A stretch of 64,000 nucleotides of DNA from Rhizobium sophorae (GTDB taxonomy: Bacteria > Pseudomonadota > Alphaproteobacteria > Rhizobiales > Rhizobiaceae). Position numbers and translations under genes: made by a program. Position 1 is the stretch's first letter. Each line of letters starts with the position of its first letter. This document shows positions 17,038 through 25,057 of this stretch, in pieces. Below the pieces are notes generated by a model, which saw nothing but the letters and a program-made list of their open reading frames with translations, did no database searches and was not told where the DNA came from. The stretch spans positions 62,001 to 126,000 of the forward strand of contig NZ_JABFCN010000045.1 of assembly GCF_013087515.1 (NCBI RefSeq). The letters run 5' to 3'.

Positions 17038-17937
17038 TCAGCTCGATTTCGCCATGGCGGCGGCGAGCTGGTCGACATTGTACTTGAACATCTTTTCATA
17101 GGTCGGCGCCGGCCCCTTGGCGTCGGAGAGCGATTCGACATAGAGCTCGCCGCCGGGCTCGGCCCCGGTTGCCTTGGCGACCTGCTTGACGAGGCGCGGA
17201 TCGTTGGAATTTTCGAAGAAATAGGCCTTCACGCGCTCGCTCTTGATCTGTTCGATCAGCTTGGCGACATCGGCGGCCGAGGCTTCGCTTTCCGTGGACA
17301 GACCAAGCGGGGCAAGGAAACTGACATTATATTCGCGGCCGAAATAGCCGAAGGCATCATGGCTGGTCAGCACCTTGCGGCGATCGTCGGCCACCTTGTC
17401 GAATTTCGCATGGGCATAGGCGTTCAATTCGTCCAGCGTCTTTGTGTATTTCTCGGCATTGGCCTTGAAGGCGGCGGCGTCAGCGGGATCGGCCGATGAC
17501 AGCGCCTTTTCGATATTGGCGACCCAGACCTTGACGTTAACGGGGCTGTTCCAGACATGCGGATCGGTGATTTTTTCGCCGTCCTCTTCCATGGTGCGGG
17601 TGCTGATGCCTTCGGAGACGGTAACCGGCTTGCCCTTATAGCCCGAGGCGGTGATCAGCCGGTCCATCCAGCCTTCCAGCCCCTCGCCGCTGACGAAGGT
17701 GACTTGAGCGGCGTTCAAATTCTTCGCGTCGGCCGGCGACGGCTCGAATTCATGGGGGTCGCCGTTCGGCCCGACGAGGCTCGTCACCTTGACGTGGTCG
17801 CCGCCGACCTGCTTGACGACATCGGCAAGCACGGTGAAGGACGCCACAACCTTCAGCGTTTCGGCGGAGGCGGGCATGGCGGAGAACGCCATCAGAGCGG
17901 GGATTGCTGCGGAGAGAAGCAGTCTGTGCGGGTTCAT
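17038..17937 (-). CDS. aztC: Zinc ABC transporter substrate-binding protein (cluster A-I)
   Basis: A 299-residue periplasmic receptor with a signal peptide (cleavage near PASAET). Metal ligands typical of the ZnuA/TroA fold are present: His62 in GDPHEFEPSP, a His in DPHVWNSPVN, a His in TSHDAFGYF, and a C-terminal acidic residue. The His-rich loop of ZnuA is absent; only a short acidic stretch TMEEDGEK lies there, which fits AztC rather than ZnuA. It is the last gene of the minus-strand operon behind the ATPase and permease. Zinc is favoured over manganese because of Zur-like sites at the operon head. Confidence 0.85.
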   Translation of the reverse strand: MNPHRLLLSAAIPALMAFSAMPASAETLKVVASFTVLADVVKQVGGDHVKVTSLVGPNGDPHEFEPSPADAKNLNAAQVTFVSGEGLEGWMDRLITASGYKGKPVTVSEGISTRTMEEDGEKITDPHVWNSPVNVKVWVANIEKALSSADPADAAAFKANAEKYTKTLDELNAYAHAKFDKVADDRRKVLTSHDAFGYFGREYNVSFLAPLGLSTESEASAADVAKLIEQIKSERVKAYFFENSNDPRLVKQVAKATGAEPGGELYVESLSDAKGPAPTYEKMFKYNVDQLAAAMAKSS

Positions 17938-17953
17938 CGAAGTCTCCTTGGGA

Positions 17954-18826
17954 TCAGCCCTTCAAATGCGGGCGGGGGAAGAAGCGCCGGGCCAGGCCGG
18001 AGGGCGCGAAAAGAATAGAAAAGCCGTAGAGCAACGCCGCCGTCATGATGATCGTCGGGCCGGAGGCGAGTTCGAGATGGTAGGAGGCGATCAGGCCGAG
18101 ATAACCGGAGGCGGCGGCACTGGCGGCCGCAATCGCCATCATCACGGCGAGGCTGCGCGACCAGAGCTGGGCGATGGCGGCCGGCAGCATCATCAGGCCG
18201 ACCGCCATCAGCGTGCCGAGCGCCTGGAAGCTGGCGACGAGGTTCAGCACCACGAGCAGCAGGAAGAGGACGTGATAGACCGGCCCGCGCCCGCCGACGG
18301 CGCGCAGAAAACCCGGATCGAAACATTCGGCCACCAGCGGCCGGTAGATGAAGGCGAGGATGACGAGGGTAAGCGAGGTGATCGCGCCGATCAGATAAAG
18401 CGCCGGCGCATCGATCGCCAGGATGGTGCCGAAGAGCACATGCAGGAGATCGATATTCGAGCCGCGCAGCGAGACGATCAGCACGCCAAGCGCCAGCGAG
18501 GCGAGATAGAAGCTGGCAAAGCTCGCATCCTCCTGCAGCACGGTCATCCGGCTGACGGCGCCTGATAGTAGCGCCACCGACAGACCGGCGATCAGGCCGC
18601 CGAGCCCCATCGCCGTCAGTGACAGGGAGCCGGCGACGAGGTAACCGATCGCCGCACCCGGCAGCACGGCATGGCTCATCGCATCACCCATCAGGCTCAT
18701 GCGCCGCAGCATCAGGAAAACGCCGATCGGTCCGGAGCCGAGCGCAAGGCAAAGGCAGGCGACGAGCGCGCGGCGCATGAAACCATAATCGGCAAAGGGC
18801 GCCAGGAAGAGATCGTAAGCCGTCAT
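17954..18826 (-). CDS. aztB: Zinc ABC transporter permease
   Basis: A 290-residue ABC-3 family membrane protein with about eight helices. Conserved stretches are FMLRRMSLMGDAMSHAVLPG (the coupling region with the ATPase) and the C-terminal LGTLMAVGLMMLPAAIAQLW. It forms a homodimer with AztA on the cytosolic side. Its ATG overlaps the aztA stop by 4 bp, and aztC begins 16 bp downstream, so all are cotranscribed and probably coupled. Confidence 0.92.
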   Translation of the reverse strand: MTAYDLFLAPFADYGFMRRALVACLCLALGSGPIGVFLMLRRMSLMGDAMSHAVLPGAAIGYLVAGSLSLTAMGLGGLIAGLSVALLSGAVSRMTVLQEDASFASFYLASLALGVLIVSLRGSNIDLLHVLFGTILAIDAPALYLIGAITSLTLVILAFIYRPLVAECFDPGFLRAVGGRGPVYHVLFLLLVVLNLVASFQALGTLMAVGLMMLPAAIAQLWSRSLAVMMAIAAASAAASGYLGLIASYHLELASGPTIIMTAALLYGFSILFAPSGLARRFFPRPHLKG

Positions 18827-19572
18827 GCCGCCGGCGCCTCTCCGGGTGCGCAGGCATTCGCATCCTCATCCCAGCGCTCGGCCATGGCGCGGGCCTTCAG
18901 GAGATTGACGGAGGACATGACCTCTGCGGTCGCACCCCAGCCGACCAGTTCGCGGGCAAGCAGCAGGGTTTGCGGGAAATGGGCGCGGACGAGCTCGAAA
19001 TCGTGCAGCACGGCGATCACCGTGCGGCCCTCGCCGTGCCAGCGGGTGACGATATCGACTAGGTCCCTGGTCGTGCGGGCATCGATTGCCGTAAACGGCT
19101 CGTCGAGCAGGATGATGCCGGCATCCTGCAGCAGCAGCCGGGCAAAGAGCACACGCTGGAACTGGCCGGCCGAGAGCGACCCGACATGGCGCCGGCCGAA
19201 GCCTTCGAGGCCGACGGCGGAGAGCGCCTCGCCTGCCCTTTTCACCTCGCCGGGCGCGATGCGGCCGAAGGCTCCCGTCTTTTTCCAGGCGCCGAGCATG
19301 ACGGTATCGAGGACCGAGATCGGAAAGCGCCGGTCGATCTCGGCCGCCTGCGGGAGGTAACCGAACTCCGCCCGCCCCAGCCGATGCTCGACCTTGCCCT
19401 CGGCCGGGCGAAGCTCCCCCATGATCGCCTTCAGCAGCGTCGACTTGCCCGCCCCATTCGGCCCGGCAATCGCCGTCAGGCTGCCTGAGGCGAAGGCGCC
19501 GGAGACATGATGCACGGCGGGATGCCTGTTATAGGCGACGGTCAAATTCTCCAGACGGATCAGCGGCGTCAT
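18823..19572 (-). CDS. aztA: Zinc ABC transporter ATP-binding protein
   Basis: 249 residues from the ATG at 19572. Walker A is GPNGAGKS (37-44), the Q-loop is YLPQAAEIDRRFPIS, the signature is LSAGQ (133-137) and Walker B is IILLDEP (153-159), followed by FTAIDARTTRDL and a His switch in VIAVLHDFELV. The IDRRFPISV and FARLLLQDAGIILLDEP segments resemble the AztA group rather than ZnuC. The open frame continues to 19818, but the ATG at 19572 overlaps the stop of a 42-residue ORF (ATGA), which argues for coupling there. Confidence 0.92.
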   Translation of the reverse strand: MTPLIRLENLTVAYNRHPAVHHVSGAFASGSLTAIAGPNGAGKSTLLKAIMGELRPAEGKVEHRLGRAEFGYLPQAAEIDRRFPISVLDTVMLGAWKKTGAFGRIAPGEVKRAGEALSAVGLEGFGRRHVGSLSAGQFQRVLFARLLLQDAGIILLDEPFTAIDARTTRDLVDIVTRWHGEGRTVIAVLHDFELVRAHFPQTLLLARELVGWGATAEVMSSVNLLKARAMAERWDEDANACAPGEAPAA

Positions 19573-19697
19573 GGCAAGAGAACCGCCCAGTGGATTGCCA
19601 GCCAGAGCACGGCAATGACCAGCGTCATGTCGATCACCCTGGACAATGCCGACTGTCCCAGCAGGCTGACGGAGGGGCGGTCGGGACTCGGGGGCAT
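19569..19697 (-). CDS. 42-residue single-span membrane protein leading the azt operon
   Basis: Reading frame MPPSPDRPSVSLLGQSAL... ends with a hydrophobic helix DMTLVIAVLWLAIHWAVLLP. TAGGA lies about 8 bases before the ATG, and the stop overlaps the aztA start by 4 bp (ATGA), the pattern of a translationally coupled gene. The two Zur-like palindromes lie 16-42 bp upstream, so the ORF is first in the zinc-controlled transcript. It is too short for standard gene calling. A role as a small transporter partner or as a leader for coupling is inference only. Confidence 0.6.
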   Translation of the reverse strand: MPPSPDRPSVSLLGQSALSRVIDMTLVIAVLWLAIHWAVLLP

Positions 19698-19712
19698 GGC
19701 GCATCCTACAGT

Positions 19713-19739
19713 GTAATAACATTACGGTTATGTTATAAC
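19713..19739 (-). promoter_or_regulatory. Two tandem Zur-type operator palindromes
   Basis: On the plus strand GTAATAACATTAC (19713-19725; arms GTAAT/ATTAC) and GTTATGTTATAAC (19727-19739; arms GTTAT/ATAAC) lie one base apart. Both match the GTTATnnnATAAC-like pattern of alphaproteobacterial Zur boxes. They sit at the head of the minus-strand aztABC operon, so Zur-Zn repression with derepression under zinc starvation is the expected control. Confidence 0.7.
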
Positions 19740-19786
19740 GATTGCGGCGAGATTGAGGCGGGGAGCTCGGCCGTTGCTCACACAAT

Positions 19787-19815
19787 TGAAAAGGGCGACC
19801 GAAATGGCCGCCCTT
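19787..19815 (-). terminator. Rho-independent terminator of the peroxiredoxin gene
   Basis: Stem AAGGGCG / CGCCCTT, extended by two further pairs past one mismatch, with loop GAAAT at 19801-19805. Read on the minus strand it is followed by a short T-run, about 90 bp beyond the peroxiredoxin stop. Confidence 0.6.
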
Positions 19816-19905
19816 CATGTGTCGGGATGTCTGTTATAGTGTTTTGCGAGACGAGTGGCTCGACCCGGGCAAGGTTAGGCTGAGGGGGCAGATCTCGTTC
19901 GAAGC

Positions 19906-20391
19906 TCAGAGCTGTTCCAGCATTGCGGCGGCACCTGATATGGTTGCCTGGCCGGGGCTTTCCTCGACGTTGAGGGCTTTCACCACCCCGTCTTCCACCA
20001 GCATCGAATAACGCTTGGAGCGCAGGCCGAGGCCGCCGGCGGAGAGGTCGGCGTCGAGACCGACGGCCTTGGTGAAACCGGCATCCCAATCGGCGAGGAA
20101 GTGGATCTTGCCCATGCCGCCGGAGGATTGCGCCCAGGCGCCCATCACGTGCCAGTCGTTGACGGCGACGACGGCGATGTCATCGACGCCCTTGCCAAGG
20201 ATGGTGTCGCGGTTTTCGAGATAACCCGGCAGGTGGTTGAGCGAGCAGGTCGGCGTAAACGCGCCCGGCACGGCAAAGAGCACGACGCGCTTGCCGGCAA
20301 AGAGCTGATCGGTGGTGATTTCGACCGGGCCGTCGGCCGTCTTTTCCTTGAAGGTGGCAGCAGGAAGCTTGTCGCCGATCGCGATGGTCAT
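19906..20391 (-). CDS. Peroxiredoxin, Prx5/AhpE-like redoxin
   Basis: 161 residues, cytosolic, reducing H2O2 and organic peroxides. The peroxidatic site is PGAFTPTCS with Cys49, plus the conserved LPGYLENRDTILGKGVDDIA and VNDWHVMGAWA of the Prx5 group. I see no second cysteine, so this is a 1-Cys enzyme needing an external reductant (glutathione/glutaredoxin in characterised relatives). Start AGAAGACC...ATG with GGAG upstream. It is a single gene with its own terminator. Confidence 0.92.
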   Translation of the reverse strand: MTIAIGDKLPAATFKEKTADGPVEITTDQLFAGKRVVLFAVPGAFTPTCSLNHLPGYLENRDTILGKGVDDIAVVAVNDWHVMGAWAQSSGGMGKIHFLADWDAGFTKAVGLDADLSAGGLGLRSKRYSMLVEDGVVKALNVEESPGQATISGAAAMLEQL

Positions 20392-20487
20392 GGTCTTCTC
20401 CTTGGTTCCGGCTTGGGGGTTTCCGGCTTTGGGGGTTCTGCCTGGCGGCGGGCGCCGCAGGGGATCGGAGGCGACTATAGGAGCCCA

Positions 20488-21327
20488 TCATTGAAAGGCA
20501 AGTGTGGTCTCCATCGCCCTTTCACCGTCGATGACCAGCACGCTCCAGTGCTTGCCTGATATGTCGTAATCCTTTGGCAGCTTGCCGATTGCTATATCGA
20601 CCTTGAAGGTGGCGCCGTCGCGTTTGCCGCCGATCTGCTTGGTGAAGGCATAGCCGCTCGGGCCGGTGACGATGATATCGGGCGCGGCCTTCCCCTCACC
20701 CGGCAAGACGAGATCAAGCGACAGCGTCTTCCTGTCAGGCGACATCGCATGCGCCGTCACGTCGAAATCCTGCGATGGCGGCTTCGGCAGCCTCGCATCG
20801 GCGGCCTGAAGGATCGCCTCCTCCTGCGGGTGCGACTGGATGGCGGGGCCAAGCTTCAGCTGCAAATTCGCCTGGAAGGGAATGCAGATATCCTTGCAGA
20901 TGCCGATGAAGGCGGCGGCGTCGATCGTAACCGGGCCTTTGCCGGCCGCCGTCAGCGACAGCGGCAGCGTCACCGGCGCGTCATAGGCGATATCCTCGAT
21001 CGCGCCGTTGAAGAAATGCTTCGGAACGGGATAGGCGATGGCATCGAGCGTGACGCCGCTTTCCGCCGCGATGGTGATCTGGGGCGGAATGCCGCTGTTG
21101 CCGGGCTCTTTCCAATAGGTGATCCAGCCGGGCTTCGGCTCGATCTGAAGGGCGGCGCGGATTTTGCCGCCGGCATCGGGCGCGAGCGCCACGAGGCGCA
21201 TGCGGCCGCCTTCGTTTTCCGCCCAGGCGCTCATTTCCGCATGGGCGGAATAAAACGGCACAAGGGCTGCGACCGCTGACACAATCGCGATTAAAAGCCT
21301 ACCCGGGACTGAGGAAATAATCATCAT
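20488..21327 (-). CDS. Periplasmic DsbD N-terminal-like domain protein
   Basis: 279 residues with a Sec signal peptide (cleavage near YSAHAE). The whole mature protein corresponds to the DsbD/ScsB alpha-type periplasmic domain, including PKPGWITYWKEPGNSGIPP and GICKDICIPF with the Cys144/Cys148 pair. The membrane electron-conducting part and the C-terminal thioredoxin of DsbD are missing, so it cannot shuttle electrons alone. Partners elsewhere in the genome, or a role as a copper-tolerance ScsB-like factor, are possible. The downstream gene is the peroxiredoxin, on the same strand. Confidence 0.85.
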   Translation of the reverse strand: MMIISSVPGRLLIAIVSAVAALVPFYSAHAEMSAWAENEGGRMRLVALAPDAGGKIRAALQIEPKPGWITYWKEPGNSGIPPQITIAAESGVTLDAIAYPVPKHFFNGAIEDIAYDAPVTLPLSLTAAGKGPVTIDAAAFIGICKDICIPFQANLQLKLGPAIQSHPQEEAILQAADARLPKPPSQDFDVTAHAMSPDRKTLSLDLVLPGEGKAAPDIIVTGPSGYAFTKQIGGKRDGATFKVDIAIGKLPKDYDISGKHWSVLVIDGERAMETTLAFQ

Positions 21328-21468
21328 GGAACAAAGGTTTACCGAATGTGGTGTTTGGCCGCCAGAAGTCGCGGCGATTTAAATCTTCATTTTCAGTTGA
21401 TTGATGTGGGACATTGGCCCATGTTTCTTTTGTCGAGGCCTTGGTGCGGTCTAGCAGCAGGAGGAACG

Positions 21469-22074
21469 ATGTCCTTATTGACGCTGAAGAACAGACGGGA
21501 ACGTGGCTTCTTCGATGGCCAGTTCCTCATCGCCATGCCGGGCATGGAAGACCGCAATTTTGCGCGCACGGTAATCTATATCTGCGCGCATTCGGATGCC
21601 GGCGCCATGGGCTTCGTCATCAACCGGCCGCAGAGCCTCACCTTCACCGATGTGCTGCTGCATCTCGACATGATCAAGCAGGAAGATTCGATCGTGCTGC
21701 CGAAACGGGCGCGCGACTTCCCGATCCAGACCGGCGGCCCGGTGGAAAGCGGCCGCGGCTTCGTGCTGCATTCGGACGATTATTCCAGCGACTCCAGCAT
21801 TCCCGTCAGCGACGACATCTGCCTGACGGCGACGCTCGATATCGTGCGCGCCATCTCCAAGGGCGATGGGCCGACGCGGGCGACCATGCTGCTCGGCTAT
21901 TCCTCCTGGTCGGCCGGCCAGCTCGAAAGCGAGGTCGTCAACAATGGCTGGCTCACCTGCCCGGCCAATGAGGAGTTGATCTTCGACCGCAGCCTCGACG
22001 ACAAATACGAGCGGGCGCTCGCCGGCATGGGCGTGACCGCTGCCATGCTTTCGGCCGAAGCCGGCCATGCCTGA
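21469..22074 (+). CDS. YqgE/AlgH family protein
   Basis: 201 residues. It matches the DUF179 family throughout: FFDGQFLIAMPGMEDRNFARTV, GAMGFVINRP, IQTGGPVESGRGFVLHS, and LGYSSWSAGQLESEVVNNGW followed by an LTCPANEELIF-like tail. The fold is known but the biochemical role is unsettled; AlgH was named for an effect on alginate expression in Pseudomonas. AGGAGGAACG directly before 21469 fixes the start, though the frame is open to 21346. The gene is divergent from the DsbD-like gene. Confidence 0.92.
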   Translation: MSLLTLKNRRERGFFDGQFLIAMPGMEDRNFARTVIYICAHSDAGAMGFVINRPQSLTFTDVLLHLDMIKQEDSIVLPKRARDFPIQTGGPVESGRGFVLHSDDYSSDSSIPVSDDICLTATLDIVRAISKGDGPTRATMLLGYSSWSAGQLESEVVNNGWLTCPANEELIFDRSLDDKYERALAGMGVTAAMLSAEAGHA

Positions 22075-22189
22075 GGGGCTGGCCTGACAGCAGCTGACCT
22101 GACGGCAGCGGGAACGAATAGCTGCGAGTGACGTTTCATTTCGGCAAGCATGGACAAAAGGCCCATGCTGACCAAGGAGACATCACATA

Positions 22190-22381
22190 ATGGGTAGCAC
22201 CAGCGACAAGATTTCCGGTAAGGCAAACGAAATTGCCGGCAAGACCAAGCAGTCCGTCGGTAAGGCGACGGACGATCGCGAAATGCAGGCCAAGGGCGCC
22301 GTCCAGGAAGCCAAGGGCAAGGGACAGGTCGCAACTGGCAAGGTCAAGGACAAGCTCAAGGGCGCCGTCGACCGGCTCTGA
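22190..22381 (+). CDS. CsbD-family stress-response protein
   Basis: A 63-residue, highly charged, Lys/Gly-rich protein: GSTSDKISGKANEIAGKTKQ and a repeated KVKDKLKGAVD pattern typical of CsbD. The family is small, disordered or helical, and induced by general stress in many bacteria; its mechanism is unknown. AAGGAGACATCACATA places a clear ribosome binding site before the ATG, and a strong terminator follows, so it is a monocistronic unit. Confidence 0.9.
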   Translation: MGSTSDKISGKANEIAGKTKQSVGKATDDREMQAKGAVQEAKGKGQVATGKVKDKLKGAVDRL

Positions 22382-22406
22382 GCCATAAGCGCATCCTTTA
22401 AGAACC

Positions 22407-22440
22407 ATGCCTGCTGCGCCCTCGCGCGGCAGGCATTTTT
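22407..22440 (+). terminator. Strong rho-independent terminator after the CsbD gene
   Basis: Stem ATGCCTGCTGCGC / GCGCGGCAGGCAT, 13 pairs with one G-T, loop CCTC, followed by TTTTT. It lies 26 bp after the CsbD stop. Confidence 0.88.
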
Positions 22441-22476
22441 AATCCCCCACCCTCATGCTTTGCAGAGATTGACCCA

Positions 22477-23547
22477 ATGAAGCTTTTTGCCTGCGACAAT
22501 TGCGATCAGGTCGTCCACTTCGACAACCGGCGATGCGTGCGCTGCAACCATCGCCTCGGCTTCCTGCCCGGCGATCTCGCCATGCATGCGCTGGAGCCGC
22601 GCGACGAGACGCTCTGGCAGCTCGTATCCAATCCCGATCGCGACGTCCGCTTCTGTGCCAATGCCGGCCTCGATATCTGTAACTGGCTGGTGGACCATGA
22701 TGGCGAGAGTGAATTCTGCGTTGCCTGCCGCCATAACCGGCTGGTTCCGAACACCGACACCCAGGACGGCATCGATCGCTGGCGGCGCATCAGCCAGGCC
22801 CAGCGTCATCTGTTTTATTCGCTGCTGCGTTGGAAGCTGCCGCATCCGGATCGGGCGCAGGACCCGCAAGGTGGCCTGGTCTTCGATTTCCTCGAGGATT
22901 CGATAGAGAGCAACGGTTATATCGTGCCGGCCATGACCGGCCACGAGGAAGGCCTGATCACCATCCGCGCCGCCGAGGCCGACGATGCGACGCGCGAACA
23001 GGCGCGCAGCTCGATGAACGAACCCTATCGCACGCTGCTCGGCCATTTCCGCCACGAGGCCGGCCATTTCATCTGGAACAAGCTGGTGCGCGATCGGGGC
23101 GGCCTTGCCGATTTCCGCGCCGTCTTCGGCGACGAACGGCAGGATTATGCGGCAGCCCTCCAGACCCATTATGCCGGCGGGGCGCCCTTGGGATGGCCAG
23201 ACAATTTCATCAGTGCCTATGCGGCGTCGCACCCCTGGGAGGATTTCGCCGAATGCTTCGCGCATTACCTCCATATCGTCGATACGCTCGAAACCGCACG
23301 CGCCTTCGGCATCGCCATCGATCCGCGCGGCCATGAGGAAATTGCCGGCGAGGTGGATTTCATCCCTTACAGGGCAAGAAGCGCCGAACAGCTGGTCAGC
23401 GCCTGGGTGCCGCTCAGCCTGGCGATCAACGCCATCCAGCGTAGCATGGGGCAGCCGGACTCCTATCCCTTCGTGCTCTCCTCACCCGTCGTGGCAAAGC
23501 TCGAATATCTGCACCGGCTGATCCAGGGTGCGGGGGCGGCGCAATAG
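22477..23547 (+). CDS. Putative zinc-binding metallopeptidase with N-terminal zinc ribbon (DUF2248 type)
   Basis: 356 residues. The N-terminus has a zinc ribbon with Cys6, Cys9, Cys20 and Cys23 (CDNC...CVRC), and a second pair CVAC near residue 84. The catalytic motif HEAGH (193-197) in FRHEAGHFIWNKLV is an HExxH zinc site, with WEDFAECFAHYLHI downstream as the likely third ligand region. There is no signal peptide, so it is cytosolic. The family is widespread in alphaproteobacteria and its substrate is not established. It lies convergent with rnhA. Confidence 0.88.
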   Translation: MKLFACDNCDQVVHFDNRRCVRCNHRLGFLPGDLAMHALEPRDETLWQLVSNPDRDVRFCANAGLDICNWLVDHDGESEFCVACRHNRLVPNTDTQDGIDRWRRISQAQRHLFYSLLRWKLPHPDRAQDPQGGLVFDFLEDSIESNGYIVPAMTGHEEGLITIRAAEADDATREQARSSMNEPYRTLLGHFRHEAGHFIWNKLVRDRGGLADFRAVFGDERQDYAAALQTHYAGGAPLGWPDNFISAYAASHPWEDFAECFAHYLHIVDTLETARAFGIAIDPRGHEEIAGEVDFIPYRARSAEQLVSAWVPLSLAINAIQRSMGQPDSYPFVLSSPVVAKLEYLHRLIQGAGAAQ

Positions 23548-23582
23548 CAGCGGGCGGCTTGAACGAGGTTCGGGCGCGCTGA

Positions 23583-24038
23583 TTAAAACGAAACGACCTT
23601 ACCCTTCTTGAAGGGCTCCATGCCCCGGCGGGCGAGTTCGTCGGCGCGTTCGTTTTCCGGGTGGCCGGCATGGCCCTTCACCCAGTGCAGCGTCACCTTG
23701 TGGCGGTCGCGGGCCGCCTCCAGCGCCTGCCACAGTTCGGCATTCTTCACCGGCTTCTTGTCGGCGGTCTTCCAGCCGTTTTTCTTCCAGCCGAAAATCC
23801 ACTTGGAAATGCCGTCCTTGACATAGGCGCTGTCGGTATAGAGATCGACCTCGCAAGGGCTCTTCAGCGCCTGCAGCGCCGAGATTGCCGCCAGCAGCTC
23901 CATGCGATTATTGGTCGTATCCGCCTCGCCGCCGCAAAGCTCCTTTTCGACATCGCCATAACGCAGCACCGCGCCCCAGCCGCCTGGGCCGGGATTGCCG
24001 GAGCATGCGCCGTCGGTGAAGATATCGACGTGTTTCAT
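23583..24038 (-). CDS. rnhA: Ribonuclease HI
   Basis: 151 residues, the full length of RNase HI, which degrades RNA in RNA-DNA hybrids. Catalytic acids occur in DIFTDGACSGNPGPGGWG (first Asp), in NRMELLAAISAL (Glu), in LYTDSAYV (second Asp) and in NERADELAR (third Asp). HWVKGHAGHPEN carries the conserved His loop. Its ATG overlaps the thrB stop by 4 bp. Confidence 0.96.
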   Translation of the reverse strand: MKHVDIFTDGACSGNPGPGGWGAVLRYGDVEKELCGGEADTTNNRMELLAAISALQALKSPCEVDLYTDSAYVKDGISKWIFGWKKNGWKTADKKPVKNAELWQALEAARDRHKVTLHWVKGHAGHPENERADELARRGMEPFKKGKVVSF

Positions 24039-25000
24039 AGGCTCAATCCATATTCGGCGGGCGTTTTGATCTGGCGGTGGAACCGCAACTTGCGGAGATA
24101 TTCGAGCGGGTCCTTCTTGGTGACCATGGCACCTTCCGGCGTCGTCAGCCAGTCATAGAGCCGGGTCAGGAAGAACCGCAGCGCCGACCCACGCGACAGC
24201 ACCGGCAAGGCTGCGATTTCGGCATCGCTCAACGGCCGGACGCTCTGGTAACCCGCAAGCATCGCCGTGCCCTTGGTGATGTTATAGGCGCCATCCTTCT
24301 CGAAGCACCAGGCATTCAAGCAGATCGAGACGTCATAGGCGAGCAGGTCGTTGCAGGCGAAATAGAAATCGATCAGGCCGGAGAGCTCGTCGCCGAGGAA
24401 GAAGACGTTGTCGGGAAAGAGGTCGGCATGGATGACGCCGGCCGGCAGGCCACTCGGCCAGGCGGCGGAGAGGAAATCGAGTTCGTTGCGGATCTCGGAC
24501 TGCAGGCCGGGTTCGACCTCGCCGGCGCGCGCCTCGGATTTCTCCCAGAGCCCCCGCCAGCCGTCGATCGACAGCGCATTCGCTCGCTTGAGCTCAAAAC
24601 CATCGCCGGCCACATGCATTTCGGCCAGCGCCCTGCCGACCTCGCGGCAGTGCTTGGCCTCCGGCTTTCTCAGCCACATGCCTTCGAGGAAGGAGATCAG
24701 CGCCGCCGGACGGCCGGACAGAGAGCCGAGCAGCGAACCATCCCGGCGCGGCAGCGGCAGCGGGCAGGATAGGCCGCGGGCGGAAAGATGTTGCATCAGG
24801 CCGAGGAAGAAAGGCAGGTCGCTCTTTTCCACCCGCTTCTCATAGAGCGTCAGGATCAGCGGATCCTTGGAGGTGTGAAGCAGGAAGTTGGAGTTTTCGA
24901 CGCCTTCGGCAATGCCCTTGTAGGAGAGCAGCGTGCCTGCGTCATATTCCGTCAGGAACCATTTCAGATCGTCTTCGGCGATATCGGTATAGACTGCCAA
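24035..25000 (-). CDS. thrB: Homoserine kinase (APH-fold type)
   Basis: 321 residues. The enzyme phosphorylates homoserine to O-phosphohomoserine, the substrate of the thrC product in this window. It belongs to the aminoglycoside-phosphotransferase-fold class (HSK2), not the GHMP class. The evidence is the N-terminal YKGIAEGVENSNFLL loop, the Brenner motif VIHADLFPDNVFF with the catalytic Asp, and the metal-binding GLIDFYFACND. The order ispH-thrB-rnhA is the usual one in rhizobia. Confidence 0.95.
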   Translation of the reverse strand: MAVYTDIAEDDLKWFLTEYDAGTLLSYKGIAEGVENSNFLLHTSKDPLILTLYEKRVEKSDLPFFLGLMQHLSARGLSCPLPLPRRDGSLLGSLSGRPAALISFLEGMWLRKPEAKHCREVGRALAEMHVAGDGFELKRANALSIDGWRGLWEKSEARAGEVEPGLQSEIRNELDFLSAAWPSGLPAGVIHADLFPDNVFFLGDELSGLIDFYFACNDLLAYDVSICLNAWCFEKDGAYNITKGTAMLAGYQSVRPLSDAEIAALPVLSRGSALRFFLTRLYDWLTTPEGAMVTKKDPLEYLRKLRFHRQIKTPAEYGLSL

Positions 25001-25057
25001 GTGAGGTCTCGCCCTTCATGCCTTGTTGATATTGGATTTGCCGGAGGAAAGGCCGAT

